A stretch of DNA of 44,508 nt. Source: Halogranum amylolyticum. Its GTDB lineage: Archaea; Halobacteriota; Halobacteria; Halobacteriales; Haloferacaceae. The notes beneath the pieces were generated by a model. The model saw nothing but the letters and a program-made list of their open reading frames with translations. It did not search any database and was not told where the DNA came from. How positions within the stretch are numbered: position 1 is the stretch's first letter; each line of letters opens with the position of its first letter. Shown one piece after another: positions 32,954-41,736 of this stretch. The position numbers and the translations under genes were made by a program. Where the stretch lies: NCBI RefSeq assembly GCF_900110465.1, contig NZ_FODV01000003.1:466628-511135 (forward strand). Reading direction: 5' to 3'.

Positions 32954-34462
32954 ATGCGACTCCCGGAATCACAGGTCGCGGTGTTAGAAGCCGCGAGCGC
33001 GACGGAGGAACAGACGATCGACCAACTGGCGGAGACAACCAGTCTCAAACCCGAGACGGTGACGGGCGCGGCGTTCGACCTCCGCGACGAGGGGTTGCTG
33101 GCCGTCGAAGAACGAACTGAGACCAGCGCCTCCCTCACGGACGAGGGTGCGGAGTACTTGGACGAGGGGCTTCCCGAGGTCCGTCTCTACCGCGCCGCCA
33201 TCGACGCCGGCGCCGACGAGGACCCGGTCGAGATGGGGCAGCTCGTCGGTGCCTCGGGGCTCGGCGGCCCGCAGGTGCAGATCGCCCTCTCGAACTTCGC
33301 CCGGAAGGGGTACGGTGTCATCGACAACGGGAACGTCGAGGCGAACGCCGACGCCGACCCCGGAGTGGACGAGGAGGCAGCCGCCCTCGCCGCCGTCGAG
33401 GCCGGCGACGTCGGCGACGTCGACGACGACGTGCTCGACCGACTGGAGAGTCGGGGGCTCGTCGAACGCGACGAGCGGACGGTGCGCTCGGTGACGCTGA
33501 CCGACGACGGCGTGACCGCGCTGATGGAGGGCGTCGAGGCCGCCCAGACCGTCGACCGCCTGACGCCCGAGCTGCTGACGACGGGCGAGTGGCAGGACGT
33601 CGAGTTCACCGAGTACAACGTCGAGGCCGACGCGCCCACCGCCCAGGGGGGGAAGACCCACATCCTCCGACAGACCGCAGACCGCGTGAAGGACACGCTC
33701 GTCGGGATGGGGTTCAAGGAGATGGAGGGGCCGCACGCCGACGCGGACTTCTGGATCAACGACTGTCTGTTCATGCCGCAGGACCATCCTGCGAGAACGC
33801 ACTGGGACCGCTTCGCGCTGGACGTCCCGCCGATTCAGGACGTCCCGGAGGATCTCGTCGAAAAGGTGGAAGACGCCCACCGCAACGGCGTCGGCGAGGA
33901 CGGCGACGGCTACCACTCGCCGTGGTCCGAGGAGTTCGCACGGGCCATCGCGCTCCGCGGGCACACCACGTCGCTGTCGATGCGCTACCTCTCGGGATAC
34001 GCACAGGGCGACCTCGAACCGCCGCAGCGGTACTTCTCCGTCGAGAAAGTGTACCGCAACGACACGCTCGACCCGACCCACCTGCTCGAATTCTTCCAGA
34101 TCGAGGGGTGGGTGATGGCCGAGGAGCTCTCGGTGCGCGACCTGATGGGTACCTTCGAGGAGTTCTACCGGCAGTTCGGTATCACGGACATCCAGTTCAA
34201 GCCGCACTACAACCCCTACACCGAACCGTCGTTCGAACTGTTCGGGCGACATCCGGAGACGGGCGAGATGATCGAGATCGGCAACTCCGGGATGTTCCGT
34301 CCCGAGGTACTGGAACCGCTCGGCGTCGACTGTGACGTGATGGCGTGGGGGCTCGCGCTCGAACGCCTGCTGATGCTGATGTACGGCTTCGAGGACATCC
34401 GCGACGTCCACGGGACGCTGTGTGACCTCGAACTGCTGCGGGAGACGGAGGTGCTTCACTGA
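32954..34462 (+). CDS. pheS: Phenylalanyl-tRNA synthetase, alpha subunit
   Basis: The catalytic subunit of the alpha2beta2 class II synthetase that charges tRNA-Phe, 502 residues as in archaea and eukaryotes. The N-terminal 230 residues contain the winged-helix repeats of the archaeal/cytosolic type (MRLPESQVAVLEAASATEEQ, SLTDEGAEYLDEGLPEVRLY). The catalytic part shows motif 1 around GGKTHILRQTADRVKDTLVG, motif 2 as FFQIEGWVMAEEL following KVYRNDTLDPTHLLE, and motif 3 as GMFRPEVLEPLGVDCDVMAW with GLALERLLMLMYG. No RBS is obvious at ATG 32954. It overlaps pheT by one base (TGATG), so subunits are coupled. Confidence 0.96.
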   Translation: MRLPESQVAVLEAASATEEQTIDQLAETTSLKPETVTGAAFDLRDEGLLAVEERTETSASLTDEGAEYLDEGLPEVRLYRAAIDAGADEDPVEMGQLVGASGLGGPQVQIALSNFARKGYGVIDNGNVEANADADPGVDEEAAALAAVEAGDVGDVDDDVLDRLESRGLVERDERTVRSVTLTDDGVTALMEGVEAAQTVDRLTPELLTTGEWQDVEFTEYNVEADAPTAQGGKTHILRQTADRVKDTLVGMGFKEMEGPHADADFWINDCLFMPQDHPARTHWDRFALDVPPIQDVPEDLVEKVEDAHRNGVGEDGDGYHSPWSEEFARAIALRGHTTSLSMRYLSGYAQGDLEPPQRYFSVEKVYRNDTLDPTHLLEFFQIEGWVMAEELSVRDLMGTFEEFYRQFGITDIQFKPHYNPYTEPSFELFGRHPETGEMIEIGNSGMFRPEVLEPLGVDCDVMAWGLALERLLMLMYGFEDIRDVHGTLCDLELLRETEVLH

Positions 34463-36246
34463 TGCCTGTCGTAGACGTAGACCCCGACGAACTCCGGCGA
34501 CTCACTGGGAAAGAAGACAAGAGCGACGACCAACTTAAACAGGACCTGTTCGGCCTCGGCCTCGAGTACGAGGGTGAGACGGAGGAGGGGCTGATGCAGT
34601 TGGAGTTCGGCCCCGACCGTCTGGACCGCCTCTCCGTCGAGGGGGTCGCCCGGTCGCTGCGCTACCACTACGGCGACGACCGCGGCGTGTACGTCCCCAA
34701 GACGAACGACCCCGACTGGACCATCAAAGTCGACGAGTCGGTCCCCGACGAACGGCCGTACGTCACCGGCGCGGTGGTCCGCGGAGCCAACCTCTCGGAG
34801 GAGGGGTTAGAGTCCATCATCCAACTGCAGGAGAAACTGCACGCGACGATGGGTCGCAAGCGCGTCAAAGGTGCCATCGGCATCCACGACCTGACGATGC
34901 TGAAAGGCGAGATGCTCGGCGAGGAGGGCGGCAACTCCATCACCTACAAGGGTATCTCCCCCGACGAGGACAGCTTCGTCGCGCTCGACTCCGACCGCGA
35001 ACTGACGCCCGGACAGGTGCTCGACGACCACCCCACTGGCCGCAAGTACGCCGACGTCGTCGCCGACTACGAACGCCTGCCGGCGATCTACGACGAACTC
35101 GGTCTGTTCTCGTTCCCGCCGGTCATCAACGGCCGTCGGACCGAGGTGTCGACCGACTCGCGGGACCTGTTCGTCGAACTCACCGGCACCGACCAGTGGA
35201 CCATCGACCACATGTGCAACATCATCTGCTACGCGCTGGACGCGCGCGGGGCGACCCTCGAGCAGGTGGAGGTCGAGTACCCCGACGGCACCACAGTCAA
35301 ACCGGACTTCGAGGTGCGGACGAAGACGGTCACCCACGAGCGCATCGAGACGATGCTCGGCATCGACCTCGACGAGCACGAGACGATCGACCTGTTCGAG
35401 CGTTCGGGACTGGATGCCGAGTCGGTATCGGACGTCGACGAGGTAGACGCTGAGGCGACATCGGACGTCGCCGAAGTAGATGCAGCTCTCGACGACGAGG
35501 CCGACGAACCGGCCTACGAGGTGTCGATACCGCCGTACCGCGTCGACGTGCTGCATCCCGTCGATCTCGTCGACGACGTCGGCCGCGCCTACGGGTTCAA
35601 CGACCTCGTCCCCCGGTATCCGGACGTCGGCACCGTCGGCGGCCGCCACGAGCGCTCCCAGCTCGAAGACGCCGCGCGGCGCAGTCTGGTGGGACTCGGC
35701 TTCGAGGACCTGCTGAACTTCCACATGATCTCCGCCGAGGAGAACTACGACCGGATGGGCGTCGAAGCCGGTTCCGACGTGGTCGGTGGGGGCGAACCGG
35801 TCGACATCACCGAACCCTACTCCGAGGACTACACGCAGCTCCGCTCGTGGGCGCTCCCGTCGCTCATGATGGTGCTGGAGAACAACACGCACCGCGCGTA
35901 CCCGCAAGATCTCGCGGAGATCGGTCTCGCCGCCGAGCGCGACGAGTCGGAGAACACGAACGTCGCCGAACACCGCTCCGTGGCGGGCGTGCTCGCCCGT
36001 CACGACGCGACGTACGAGGACGCGAAGGGTCGGCTGCAGGCGCTCTGCCGCGACTTCGACGTCGAGTTGACGACGCCGGCGACGGAGCATCCGTCGTTCA
36101 TCCCCGGCCGCGTCGCGTCCGTCGTCGTAGAGGGTGAAGCGGTCGGCGTCGTCGGCGAGATTCATCCGAAGGTGCTCGTCGAACACGATCTGGAGCTTCC
36201 GGTCGCCGCCTTCGAGTTCCGACTGGACGCGCTGGCCGGCGAGTAG
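34462..36246 (+). CDS. pheT: Phenylalanyl-tRNA synthetase, beta subunit
   Basis: The 594-residue non-catalytic partner of PheS: MPVVDVDPDELRRLTGKEDK (archaeal-type N-terminus), the B3/B4 editing region (VTGAVVRGANLSEEGLESII, MGRKRVKGAIGIHDLTMLKG), a B5 domain with RTKTVTHERIETMLGIDLDE and IPPYRVDVLHPVDLVDDVGR, and the catalytic-like fold at the C-terminus (LGFEDLLNFHMISAEE, LRSWALPSLMMVLENN). Within B5, at about 318-352, is an acidic insertion with an imperfect internal duplication (SVSDVDEVDAEA then TSDVAEVDAALD). The ATG overlaps the pheS stop. It is 162 bases before the PLP-enzyme gene. Confidence 0.95.
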   Translation: MPVVDVDPDELRRLTGKEDKSDDQLKQDLFGLGLEYEGETEEGLMQLEFGPDRLDRLSVEGVARSLRYHYGDDRGVYVPKTNDPDWTIKVDESVPDERPYVTGAVVRGANLSEEGLESIIQLQEKLHATMGRKRVKGAIGIHDLTMLKGEMLGEEGGNSITYKGISPDEDSFVALDSDRELTPGQVLDDHPTGRKYADVVADYERLPAIYDELGLFSFPPVINGRRTEVSTDSRDLFVELTGTDQWTIDHMCNIICYALDARGATLEQVEVEYPDGTTVKPDFEVRTKTVTHERIETMLGIDLDEHETIDLFERSGLDAESVSDVDEVDAEATSDVAEVDAALDDEADEPAYEVSIPPYRVDVLHPVDLVDDVGRAYGFNDLVPRYPDVGTVGGRHERSQLEDAARRSLVGLGFEDLLNFHMISAEENYDRMGVEAGSDVVGGGEPVDITEPYSEDYTQLRSWALPSLMMVLENNTHRAYPQDLAEIGLAAERDESENTNVAEHRSVAGVLARHDATYEDAKGRLQALCRDFDVELTTPATEHPSFIPGRVASVVVEGEAVGVVGEIHPKVLVEHDLELPVAAFEFRLDALAGE

Positions 36247-36356
36247 TCGTCCCGCGACGGCGACTCGCTCTCGACTGGCCGTCACTGAACGGTCGGCTAC
36301 TCTGCCCGGGATAACTGCTGTGTATCTCTAACCGACCGCGGATTCTCATTGATAAT

Positions 36357-36377
36357 TTTTCGCAATACTTGCGAAAA
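36357..36377. promoter_or_regulatory. Perfect inverted repeat TTTTCGCAA-tac-TTGCGAAAA, likely operator
   Basis: Nine-base perfect arms separated by three bases lie 32-52 bases upstream of ATG 36409. The A/T-rich run gataattttt (36351-36360) that could serve as TATA overlaps the left arm. Binding of a dimeric regulator here would block the promoter. The regulator is not identifiable from the window. Confidence 0.65.
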
Positions 36378-36408
36378 CGTTACAACCCGTGTTCCCATCC
36401 GATTCTAC

Positions 36409-37647
36409 ATGGACGTTCCCGACAGACGGTTCGAGACGCTGAGTGTGACACACGGCGAACACGGATCGACGAGGAGCGACGTCGCCGAGGACGTCGTCGT
36501 CCCCATCCATCTCAGTTCGACGTACGCCGTCGACGGACTGAACCCGGACGCGGATCTCGAGTCGCTGGACCCCGACGCGGGCGAGTATCTGTACTCGCGG
36601 CTGTCGAACCCGACGCGGAACGCCTTAGAGCACCGACTGGCGGCGATGGAGGGCGGCGAACACGGGATGGCGTTCGCCTCCGGGACCGCTGCCGTCGTCT
36701 CGACTATCACCGCCGTCGTCCGCCCGGGCGACCATGTCGTCGCCTTCGAGGATCTCTACGGCGGGACGAAGACGATGCTTTCGCGGTTGTTCGAGGACCG
36801 ACTGAACGTCTCGGTGACGCTGGTCGACGCCCGCGACCCCGACGCCGTCGCCGACGCGGTCCGCCCGGAGACGACGTTGCTGTGGATGGAGACGCCGACG
36901 AACCCGCTGATGCGTCTCTGCGACGTCGAGGCGATGGCCGACGTCGCTCACGACAACGGGGCGGTGCTCGGCGTCGACAACACATTCGTCAGCCCGTACT
37001 TCCAGCGACCGCTCGACCTCGGGGCCGACGTCGTCGTCCACAGCACGACCAAGTATCTTAACGGCCACAGCGACTCCGTCGGCGGCGCGGTCGTCACGGA
37101 CGACACGGACCTCGCCGGCGAGATCCGGTTCCTCCAGCAGGTCGGGATGGGGAACGTGCTCTCGCCGTTCGACGCCTACATGGTACTCCGTGGGACGAAG
37201 ACGCTCCCGCTGCGGATGCAGCGTCACCAGGAGAACGCGACGGCCATCGCCGAGTATCTGGAGGATCACGACCGGGTTCGGGAGGTCCGCTACCCCGGTC
37301 TCGACTCGCACCCACAGCACGACCTCGCCCGGAGACAGATGAGCGGCTACGGCGGCGTGCTCACGTTCGAACTCGACGCCGACCTCGACGGCGTCGAACA
37401 GTTCCTCGGCGCGCTCCGCGAGTTCCCGCTGGCGGTGAGTCTCGGCGGCGTCGAGTCGCTCGTCGAACATCCGGCGACGATGACTCACTCCCCGCTGTCG
37501 CAGGCCGAACGCGACCGACTCGGAATCTCCGACTCACTGTTGCGGATGTCGGTCGGCGTCGAACACGTCGACGACCTGCTCGCGGATCTCGAGCGTGGGT
37601 TCGAGGCGCTTTCGGCGGCGGAGACGACGGCGTCGACGGCCGACTGA
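36409..37647 (+). CDS. Trans-sulfuration PLP enzyme (cystathionine synthase/lyase or sulfhydrylase type)
   Basis: A 412-residue Cys/Met metabolism PLP-dependent enzyme. ATG 36409 (MDVPDRRFETLSVTHGEHGS) matches the family start; an upstream start at 36349 would read through the operator. Characteristic segments are VPIHLSSTYAV, YLYSRLSNPTRNALEHRLAA (Tyr/Arg phosphate contacts), FASGTAAVVSTI, VDNTFVSPYFQRPLDLGADV and the PLP lysine Lys215 in HSTTKYLNGHSD. The C-terminal LGGVESLVEHPATMTHSPLS is typical. Family members act as cystathionine gamma-synthase, gamma-lyase, methionine gamma-lyase or acylhomoserine sulfhydrylase; the sequence alone does not separate them. It stands as its own unit with a likely operator. 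Confidence 0.9.
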   Translation: MDVPDRRFETLSVTHGEHGSTRSDVAEDVVVPIHLSSTYAVDGLNPDADLESLDPDAGEYLYSRLSNPTRNALEHRLAAMEGGEHGMAFASGTAAVVSTITAVVRPGDHVVAFEDLYGGTKTMLSRLFEDRLNVSVTLVDARDPDAVADAVRPETTLLWMETPTNPLMRLCDVEAMADVAHDNGAVLGVDNTFVSPYFQRPLDLGADVVVHSTTKYLNGHSDSVGGAVVTDDTDLAGEIRFLQQVGMGNVLSPFDAYMVLRGTKTLPLRMQRHQENATAIAEYLEDHDRVREVRYPGLDSHPQHDLARRQMSGYGGVLTFELDADLDGVEQFLGALREFPLAVSLGGVESLVEHPATMTHSPLSQAERDRLGISDSLLRMSVGVEHVDDLLADLERGFEALSAAETTASTAD

Positions 37648-37708
37648 GAGGGGTCGTCGGTCGCCGCCGGCAACCACGTTTATCGCGGTCGCACTCGCGT
37701 GTTGAAGT

Positions 37709-37948
37709 GTGACCGACGACGCTACCGACCGGTGGGAGTATCGAGCGGTTCGTCCTCCTCGCGAGGCGACGAAGAAAGAGTCGCGCGACCCGACTGACCA
37801 GTTGAACGACCTCGCCGGAGAGGGGTGGCGACTGGTCGAGACCGTCGAGTACGTCGGCGGCGGGACGAAGTACTTCGTCTTCGAGCGACCGTATCGGGGG
37901 GACGACGCGACCGAGAGCGAGACTCGTGAGCGGCGAAACCGTGAGTGA
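37709..37948 (+). CDS. DUF4177-type small protein
   Basis: A 79-residue protein starting on GTG 37709 (VTDDATDRWEYRAVRPP). The core RWEYRAVRPPREATKK, LNDLAGEGWRLVETVEYVGG and TKYFVFERP is the pattern of the DUF4177 family: a strand, a helix beginning LN-x-L-G-x-E-G-W, then two strands. The role of that family is unknown. A TATA-like cgtttatcgc (37677-37686) lies about 27 bases upstream, consistent with leaderless transcription. Its end overlaps the start of the membrane-protein gene, so both are likely made together. Confidence 0.8.
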   Translation: MTDDATDRWEYRAVRPPREATKKESRDPTDQLNDLAGEGWRLVETVEYVGGGTKYFVFERPYRGDDATESETRERRNRE

Positions 37949-38987
37949 CGACCGAGACGAAAACTCCGACGGGGGCGACTCGTCTATCAGCACGCAGAAC
38001 ACCATGCGTGCCCGCGCCGACGAGAGTCGGCTGAAGGTCTGGATGCTGCTTGGTGCGAACCGTCTCGTCGTCGCGGCCATCCTCGCAGCCGTCGTCTTCA
38101 CGAGTCTGATGGTGCTGGCCGTGGTCATCTATCCGTCGCTGCAGGTGAGTCTCCAGCGCGGCGACACCCTCGAGACCGCCTTCACGACGATGGTCAGCGT
38201 CATCGTCACCGCGGCCACGCTCGTCGTCAGTATCAACCAACTCGTGCTCTCTCAGGAGAACGGTCCGCTGGGTGACCAGCGGCGACGGATGAGCAACACG
38301 GAGGACTTCCGGACGTACACGGAGGAACTGCTCGGGTCGACCGCACCCGCCGACCCCTCTCATCTCCTCCGTGCCCTCGTCGACGAGAGTCGACAGCGTG
38401 CGAAACGACTGCGTCGACTCGTCGGCGAGAACGACCGCGACGACGACCTTCAGGACCAGCTCGACGAGTTCGTCGACAGTCTCGAAGGGAACGCAGAGAC
38501 GGTTCACGACCAACTCGAAGGGTCGAGTTTCGGGACGTTCGACGTGCTCCACGCCGCGCTCGACTACAACTACTCGTGGAAGATATTCCACGTCGACCGG
38601 ATGAAAAACGAGTTCGAGGACAGCCTCAGCCGCGAGGAGGAAGAGGGGTTCCACGACCTGAAGACGGCGCTGGCGATGTTCGGCCCAGCGCGTGAACACG
38701 TCAAGACGCTCTACTTCGAGTGGGCGTTGGTCGACCTCTCGCAGTACATCCTCTTCAGCGCGATCCCGGCGCTCGTCGTCGCCGCGGCGATGTTCCTGTT
38801 CGTCGGCGAGGGGACGTTCCCCGGGACGACGCTCGGCGTCGAGGACATCACGTGGGTGACGGTCGCGGCGTTCACGGTGACGCTGCTGCCGTTCCTCATC
38901 TTCATCTCCTACATCCTCCGCATCGCGACCGTCGCCAAGCGGACGCTGGCGATCGGTCCGCTCATCCTCCGGGACTCCCAGCGCTGA
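37941..38987 (+). CDS. Four-TM membrane protein, unknown function
   Basis: A 348-residue protein counted from GTG 37941, which overlaps the DUF4177 stop as GTGAGTGA; an in-frame GTG at 37926 is the alternative. An acidic cytoplasmic tail (about 1-38) is followed by TM1 at 42-65 (LVVAAILAAVVFTSLMVLAV) and TM2 at 82-101 (TTMVSVIVTAATLVVSINQL). A central soluble helical region of about 165 residues (FRTYTEELLGSTAPADPSHL, RQRAKRLRRLVGENDRDDDL) precedes TM3 (269-288) and TM4 (303-327). No transporter or enzyme motif is visible. The arrangement of two hairpins around a large helical domain is regular enough to be a conserved family, but I do not recognise it. Confidence 0.72.
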   Translation: MSDDRDENSDGGDSSISTQNTMRARADESRLKVWMLLGANRLVVAAILAAVVFTSLMVLAVVIYPSLQVSLQRGDTLETAFTTMVSVIVTAATLVVSINQLVLSQENGPLGDQRRRMSNTEDFRTYTEELLGSTAPADPSHLLRALVDESRQRAKRLRRLVGENDRDDDLQDQLDEFVDSLEGNAETVHDQLEGSSFGTFDVLHAALDYNYSWKIFHVDRMKNEFEDSLSREEEEGFHDLKTALAMFGPAREHVKTLYFEWALVDLSQYILFSAIPALVVAAAMFLFVGEGTFPGTTLGVEDITWVTVAAFTVTLLPFLIFISYILRIATVAKRTLAIGPLILRDSQR

Positions 38988-39048
38988 CCGTCGTCACGGA
39001 CGGAGCGTCCCGGTCGGCGGACCGTCTACTCGGCTCCGGCTAACCGAG

Positions 39049-39058
39049 GTATTTAACC
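39049..39058 (+). promoter_or_regulatory. Putative TATA box of valS
   Basis: The element ggtatttaac is centred about 32 bases upstream of ATG 39086, near the spacing for a transcript with almost no leader. Confidence 0.5.
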
Positions 39059-39085
39059 GCGACGCAGGCAGAGCACAACCCACGA

Positions 39086-41689
39086 ATGCCGAGTGGAGAA
39101 TACGACCCGGAGACCGTCGAACCCAAGTGGCAACAGCAGTGGGTCGAAGACGACACCTACGCCTATCGGGGCGAGGCCGTCGACCCCAACACCGTCTTCT
39201 CTATCGACACGCCGCCGCCGACGGTATCCGGGAGTCTTCACTGGGGACACGTCTACGGCTCGATCCTCCAGGACGTCGTCGCGCGGTTCAACCGGATGCA
39301 GGGGAAGGACGTCTTCTTCCCGTTCGGCTACGACGACAACGGCATCGCCTCGGAACGGCTGACCGAGGACGAACTTGACGTCCGGCACCAGGACTACGAC
39401 CGCCGCGAGTTCCAGCAGATGTGCCGGGAGGTCACCGCCGAGTACGAGGCCGACTTCAACGAGAAGATGCAGGGGATCGGCGTCTCCATCGACTGGGACC
39501 AGACCTACCAGACCATCGAGCCGCGCGTCAAGCGCATCTCGCAGCTCTCCTTCCTCGAACTGTACGAGCAAGGGCGCGAGTATCGCCAGCGCGCGCCGGC
39601 CATCTGGTGTCCCGAGTGCGAGACGGCCATCTCGCAGGTCGAGACCGAAGACGACGAGCAGGCGTCGCACTTCCACGATATCGAGTTCGCCGTGGCCGAC
39701 TCGGCCGAGCGGTTCGTCATCTCGACGACGCGACCCGAACTGCTGCCCGCCTGCGTCGCCGTCTTCGTCCACCCCGACGACGACGAGAACTTGCATCTGG
39801 TCGGCGAGGAGGCGGAGGTGCCGCTGTTCGGACAGACGGTTCCCATCCTCGAAGACGAACGCGTCGACCTCGACACCGGGACGGGGCTCGTGATGTGCTG
39901 TACGTTCGGCGACCAGACTGACATCGAGTGGTACCAGGCGCACGACTTGCCGCTGCGTATCGCCATCGACGAGTCCGGGACGATGACCGAGGTCGCCGGC
40001 GAGTACGACGGACTGCACGCCTCGACGGAGGCCCGCGAGGCCATCGTCGAGGACCTCGACGACGCGGGCGTGCTACTCGACGAGCGCGCCATCACCCACA
40101 CGGTGAACGTCCACGAGCGCTGCGGGACGGGCGTGGAGTTCCTCGTCAAAGACCAGTGGTACATCAAACTGCTCGACAAGACCGACGAGTATCTGGAAGC
40201 CGGTCGTCAGATGGAGTGGTTCCCCGAGAAGATGTTCACGCGGTACAAAAACTGGATCGAGGGGCTCCAGTGGGACTGGGCCATCTCCCGACAGCGCTCT
40301 TCGGGGATCCCGTTCCCCGTCTGGTACTGTGACGACTGCGACCACCCCGTGATGGCAGACCGAGAGTCACTGCCGGTCGACCCGCTCTCGGACGACCCGC
40401 CCGTGGACAGCTGTCCCGAGTGTGGCCACGACGAACTCGTCCCCGAAGACGACGTGTTCGACACGTGGGCGACCTCCTCGCTCACGCCGCTCATCAACGC
40501 CGGCTGGGACTGGGACGCGGAGTCCGGCGAGTTCACGATGGAACGGCCGGAGATCTACCCGTTCGACCTGCGCCCGCAGGGACACGACATCATCTCCTTC
40601 TGGCTGTTCCACACGGTCGTCAAGTGTTACGAGCACACCGGCGAGGTGCCGTTCGACTCCGTGATGATCAACGGGATGGTGCTCGACGAGAACCGAGTGA
40701 AGATGTCGAAGTCGCTGGGGAACATCGTCTCGCCCGACGAGGTGATGGAGAAGTACCCGGTCGACGCCGCCCGCTACTGGGCCGCCGGCAGCGCCATCGG
40801 CGACGACCTGCCGTACCAAGAGAAGGGACTCGTCGCGGGCGAGAAACTGATGCGGAAACTGTGGAACGCGTCGAAACTCGTCGAGAGTCTGGCAGACGAG
40901 ACGCCAGACCGTCCCGACCTGAAGCCCATCGACAAGTGGCTGCTCGCCGAACTCGACGCCGAGATCGAGTTCGTCACCGAGAAACTCGACAACCGGGAGT
41001 TCTCGAAGGCCCGCGACAGCCTGCGGAGCTTCTTCTGGCACACGTTCTGTGACGACTACCTCGAGATCGCGAAACAGCGACTCCACGACGGCGGCGACGT
41101 GTCGGCCGCGTACACGCTCCGGACGGCCCACGCGACGTTCCTCAAGCTGTTCGCCCCGTTCCTCGCACACGTCACCGAGGAGCTCTGGCGAGACATGCAC
41201 GACGCCGAGACGAGTATCCACCGCGCCGACTGGCCCGAACCGCTCGGCGTGGAGGCGGACCTCGAAGCCGGCGAGACAGCGATGGCGGTCGTCGCCGCGC
41301 TCCGGAAGTACAAGACCGACCACCAGCTGTCGATGAACGCCGAACTCGACACGGTGCAGGTCTACGGCAACGTCTCGGGCCTCGAAGAGGACATCAGCCG
41401 CGTGATGCACGTCGACACGCTGGAGACGCTCGAGGAAGAGCCGGAGATCGAGTCGGTCATCACGGGTATCGATCTCGACTACGCACAGGTCGGCCCGCAG
41501 TTCGGGAGTAAGGTACCGGAGATCGAGTCGGCCCTCGAAGCGGGCGACTACACCATCGAAGACGGCGTGCTCCACGCCGCCGACGTGGAACTCGGCAACG
41601 ACCTGTTCGAGGTCGACCGCGAGCGCAAGTACACCGGTGAGGGCGAGATGGTCGAAGCCGAAGGCGCACTCGTCATCGTCCAGAACTGA
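39086..41689 (+). CDS. valS: Valyl-tRNA synthetase
   Basis: Charges tRNA-Val and edits mis-activated threonine. An 867-residue class I synthetase. The HIGH motif is HWGH at 52-55 (SGSLHWGHVYGS) and KMSKS is KMSKS at 539-543 (ENRVKMSKSLGN). The CP1 editing domain is recognisable by FVISTTRPELLPACVAVFVH and LDTGTGLVMCCTFGDQTDIE. Two Cys pairs (WCPEC at about 174 and CDDC with CPEC in the 415-450 region) are metal-binding features of the archaeal enzyme. The helical anticodon-binding region follows KSLGN, but the long C-terminal coiled coil of bacterial ValRS is replaced by a short beta-rich end, as in other archaea. It is preceded by its own A/T-rich box. Confidence 0.96.
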   Translation: MPSGEYDPETVEPKWQQQWVEDDTYAYRGEAVDPNTVFSIDTPPPTVSGSLHWGHVYGSILQDVVARFNRMQGKDVFFPFGYDDNGIASERLTEDELDVRHQDYDRREFQQMCREVTAEYEADFNEKMQGIGVSIDWDQTYQTIEPRVKRISQLSFLELYEQGREYRQRAPAIWCPECETAISQVETEDDEQASHFHDIEFAVADSAERFVISTTRPELLPACVAVFVHPDDDENLHLVGEEAEVPLFGQTVPILEDERVDLDTGTGLVMCCTFGDQTDIEWYQAHDLPLRIAIDESGTMTEVAGEYDGLHASTEAREAIVEDLDDAGVLLDERAITHTVNVHERCGTGVEFLVKDQWYIKLLDKTDEYLEAGRQMEWFPEKMFTRYKNWIEGLQWDWAISRQRSSGIPFPVWYCDDCDHPVMADRESLPVDPLSDDPPVDSCPECGHDELVPEDDVFDTWATSSLTPLINAGWDWDAESGEFTMERPEIYPFDLRPQGHDIISFWLFHTVVKCYEHTGEVPFDSVMINGMVLDENRVKMSKSLGNIVSPDEVMEKYPVDAARYWAAGSAIGDDLPYQEKGLVAGEKLMRKLWNASKLVESLADETPDRPDLKPIDKWLLAELDAEIEFVTEKLDNREFSKARDSLRSFFWHTFCDDYLEIAKQRLHDGGDVSAAYTLRTAHATFLKLFAPFLAHVTEELWRDMHDAETSIHRADWPEPLGVEADLEAGETAMAVVAALRKYKTDHQLSMNAELDTVQVYGNVSGLEEDISRVMHVDTLETLEEEPEIESVITGIDLDYAQVGPQFGSKVPEIESALEAGDYTIEDGVLHAADVELGNDLFEVDRERKYTGEGEMVEAEGALVIVQN

Positions 41690-41736
41690 GCGACCACTCC
41701 GTCGACGTTTTCTTTCGATCGATCGTTACCCTCTCC

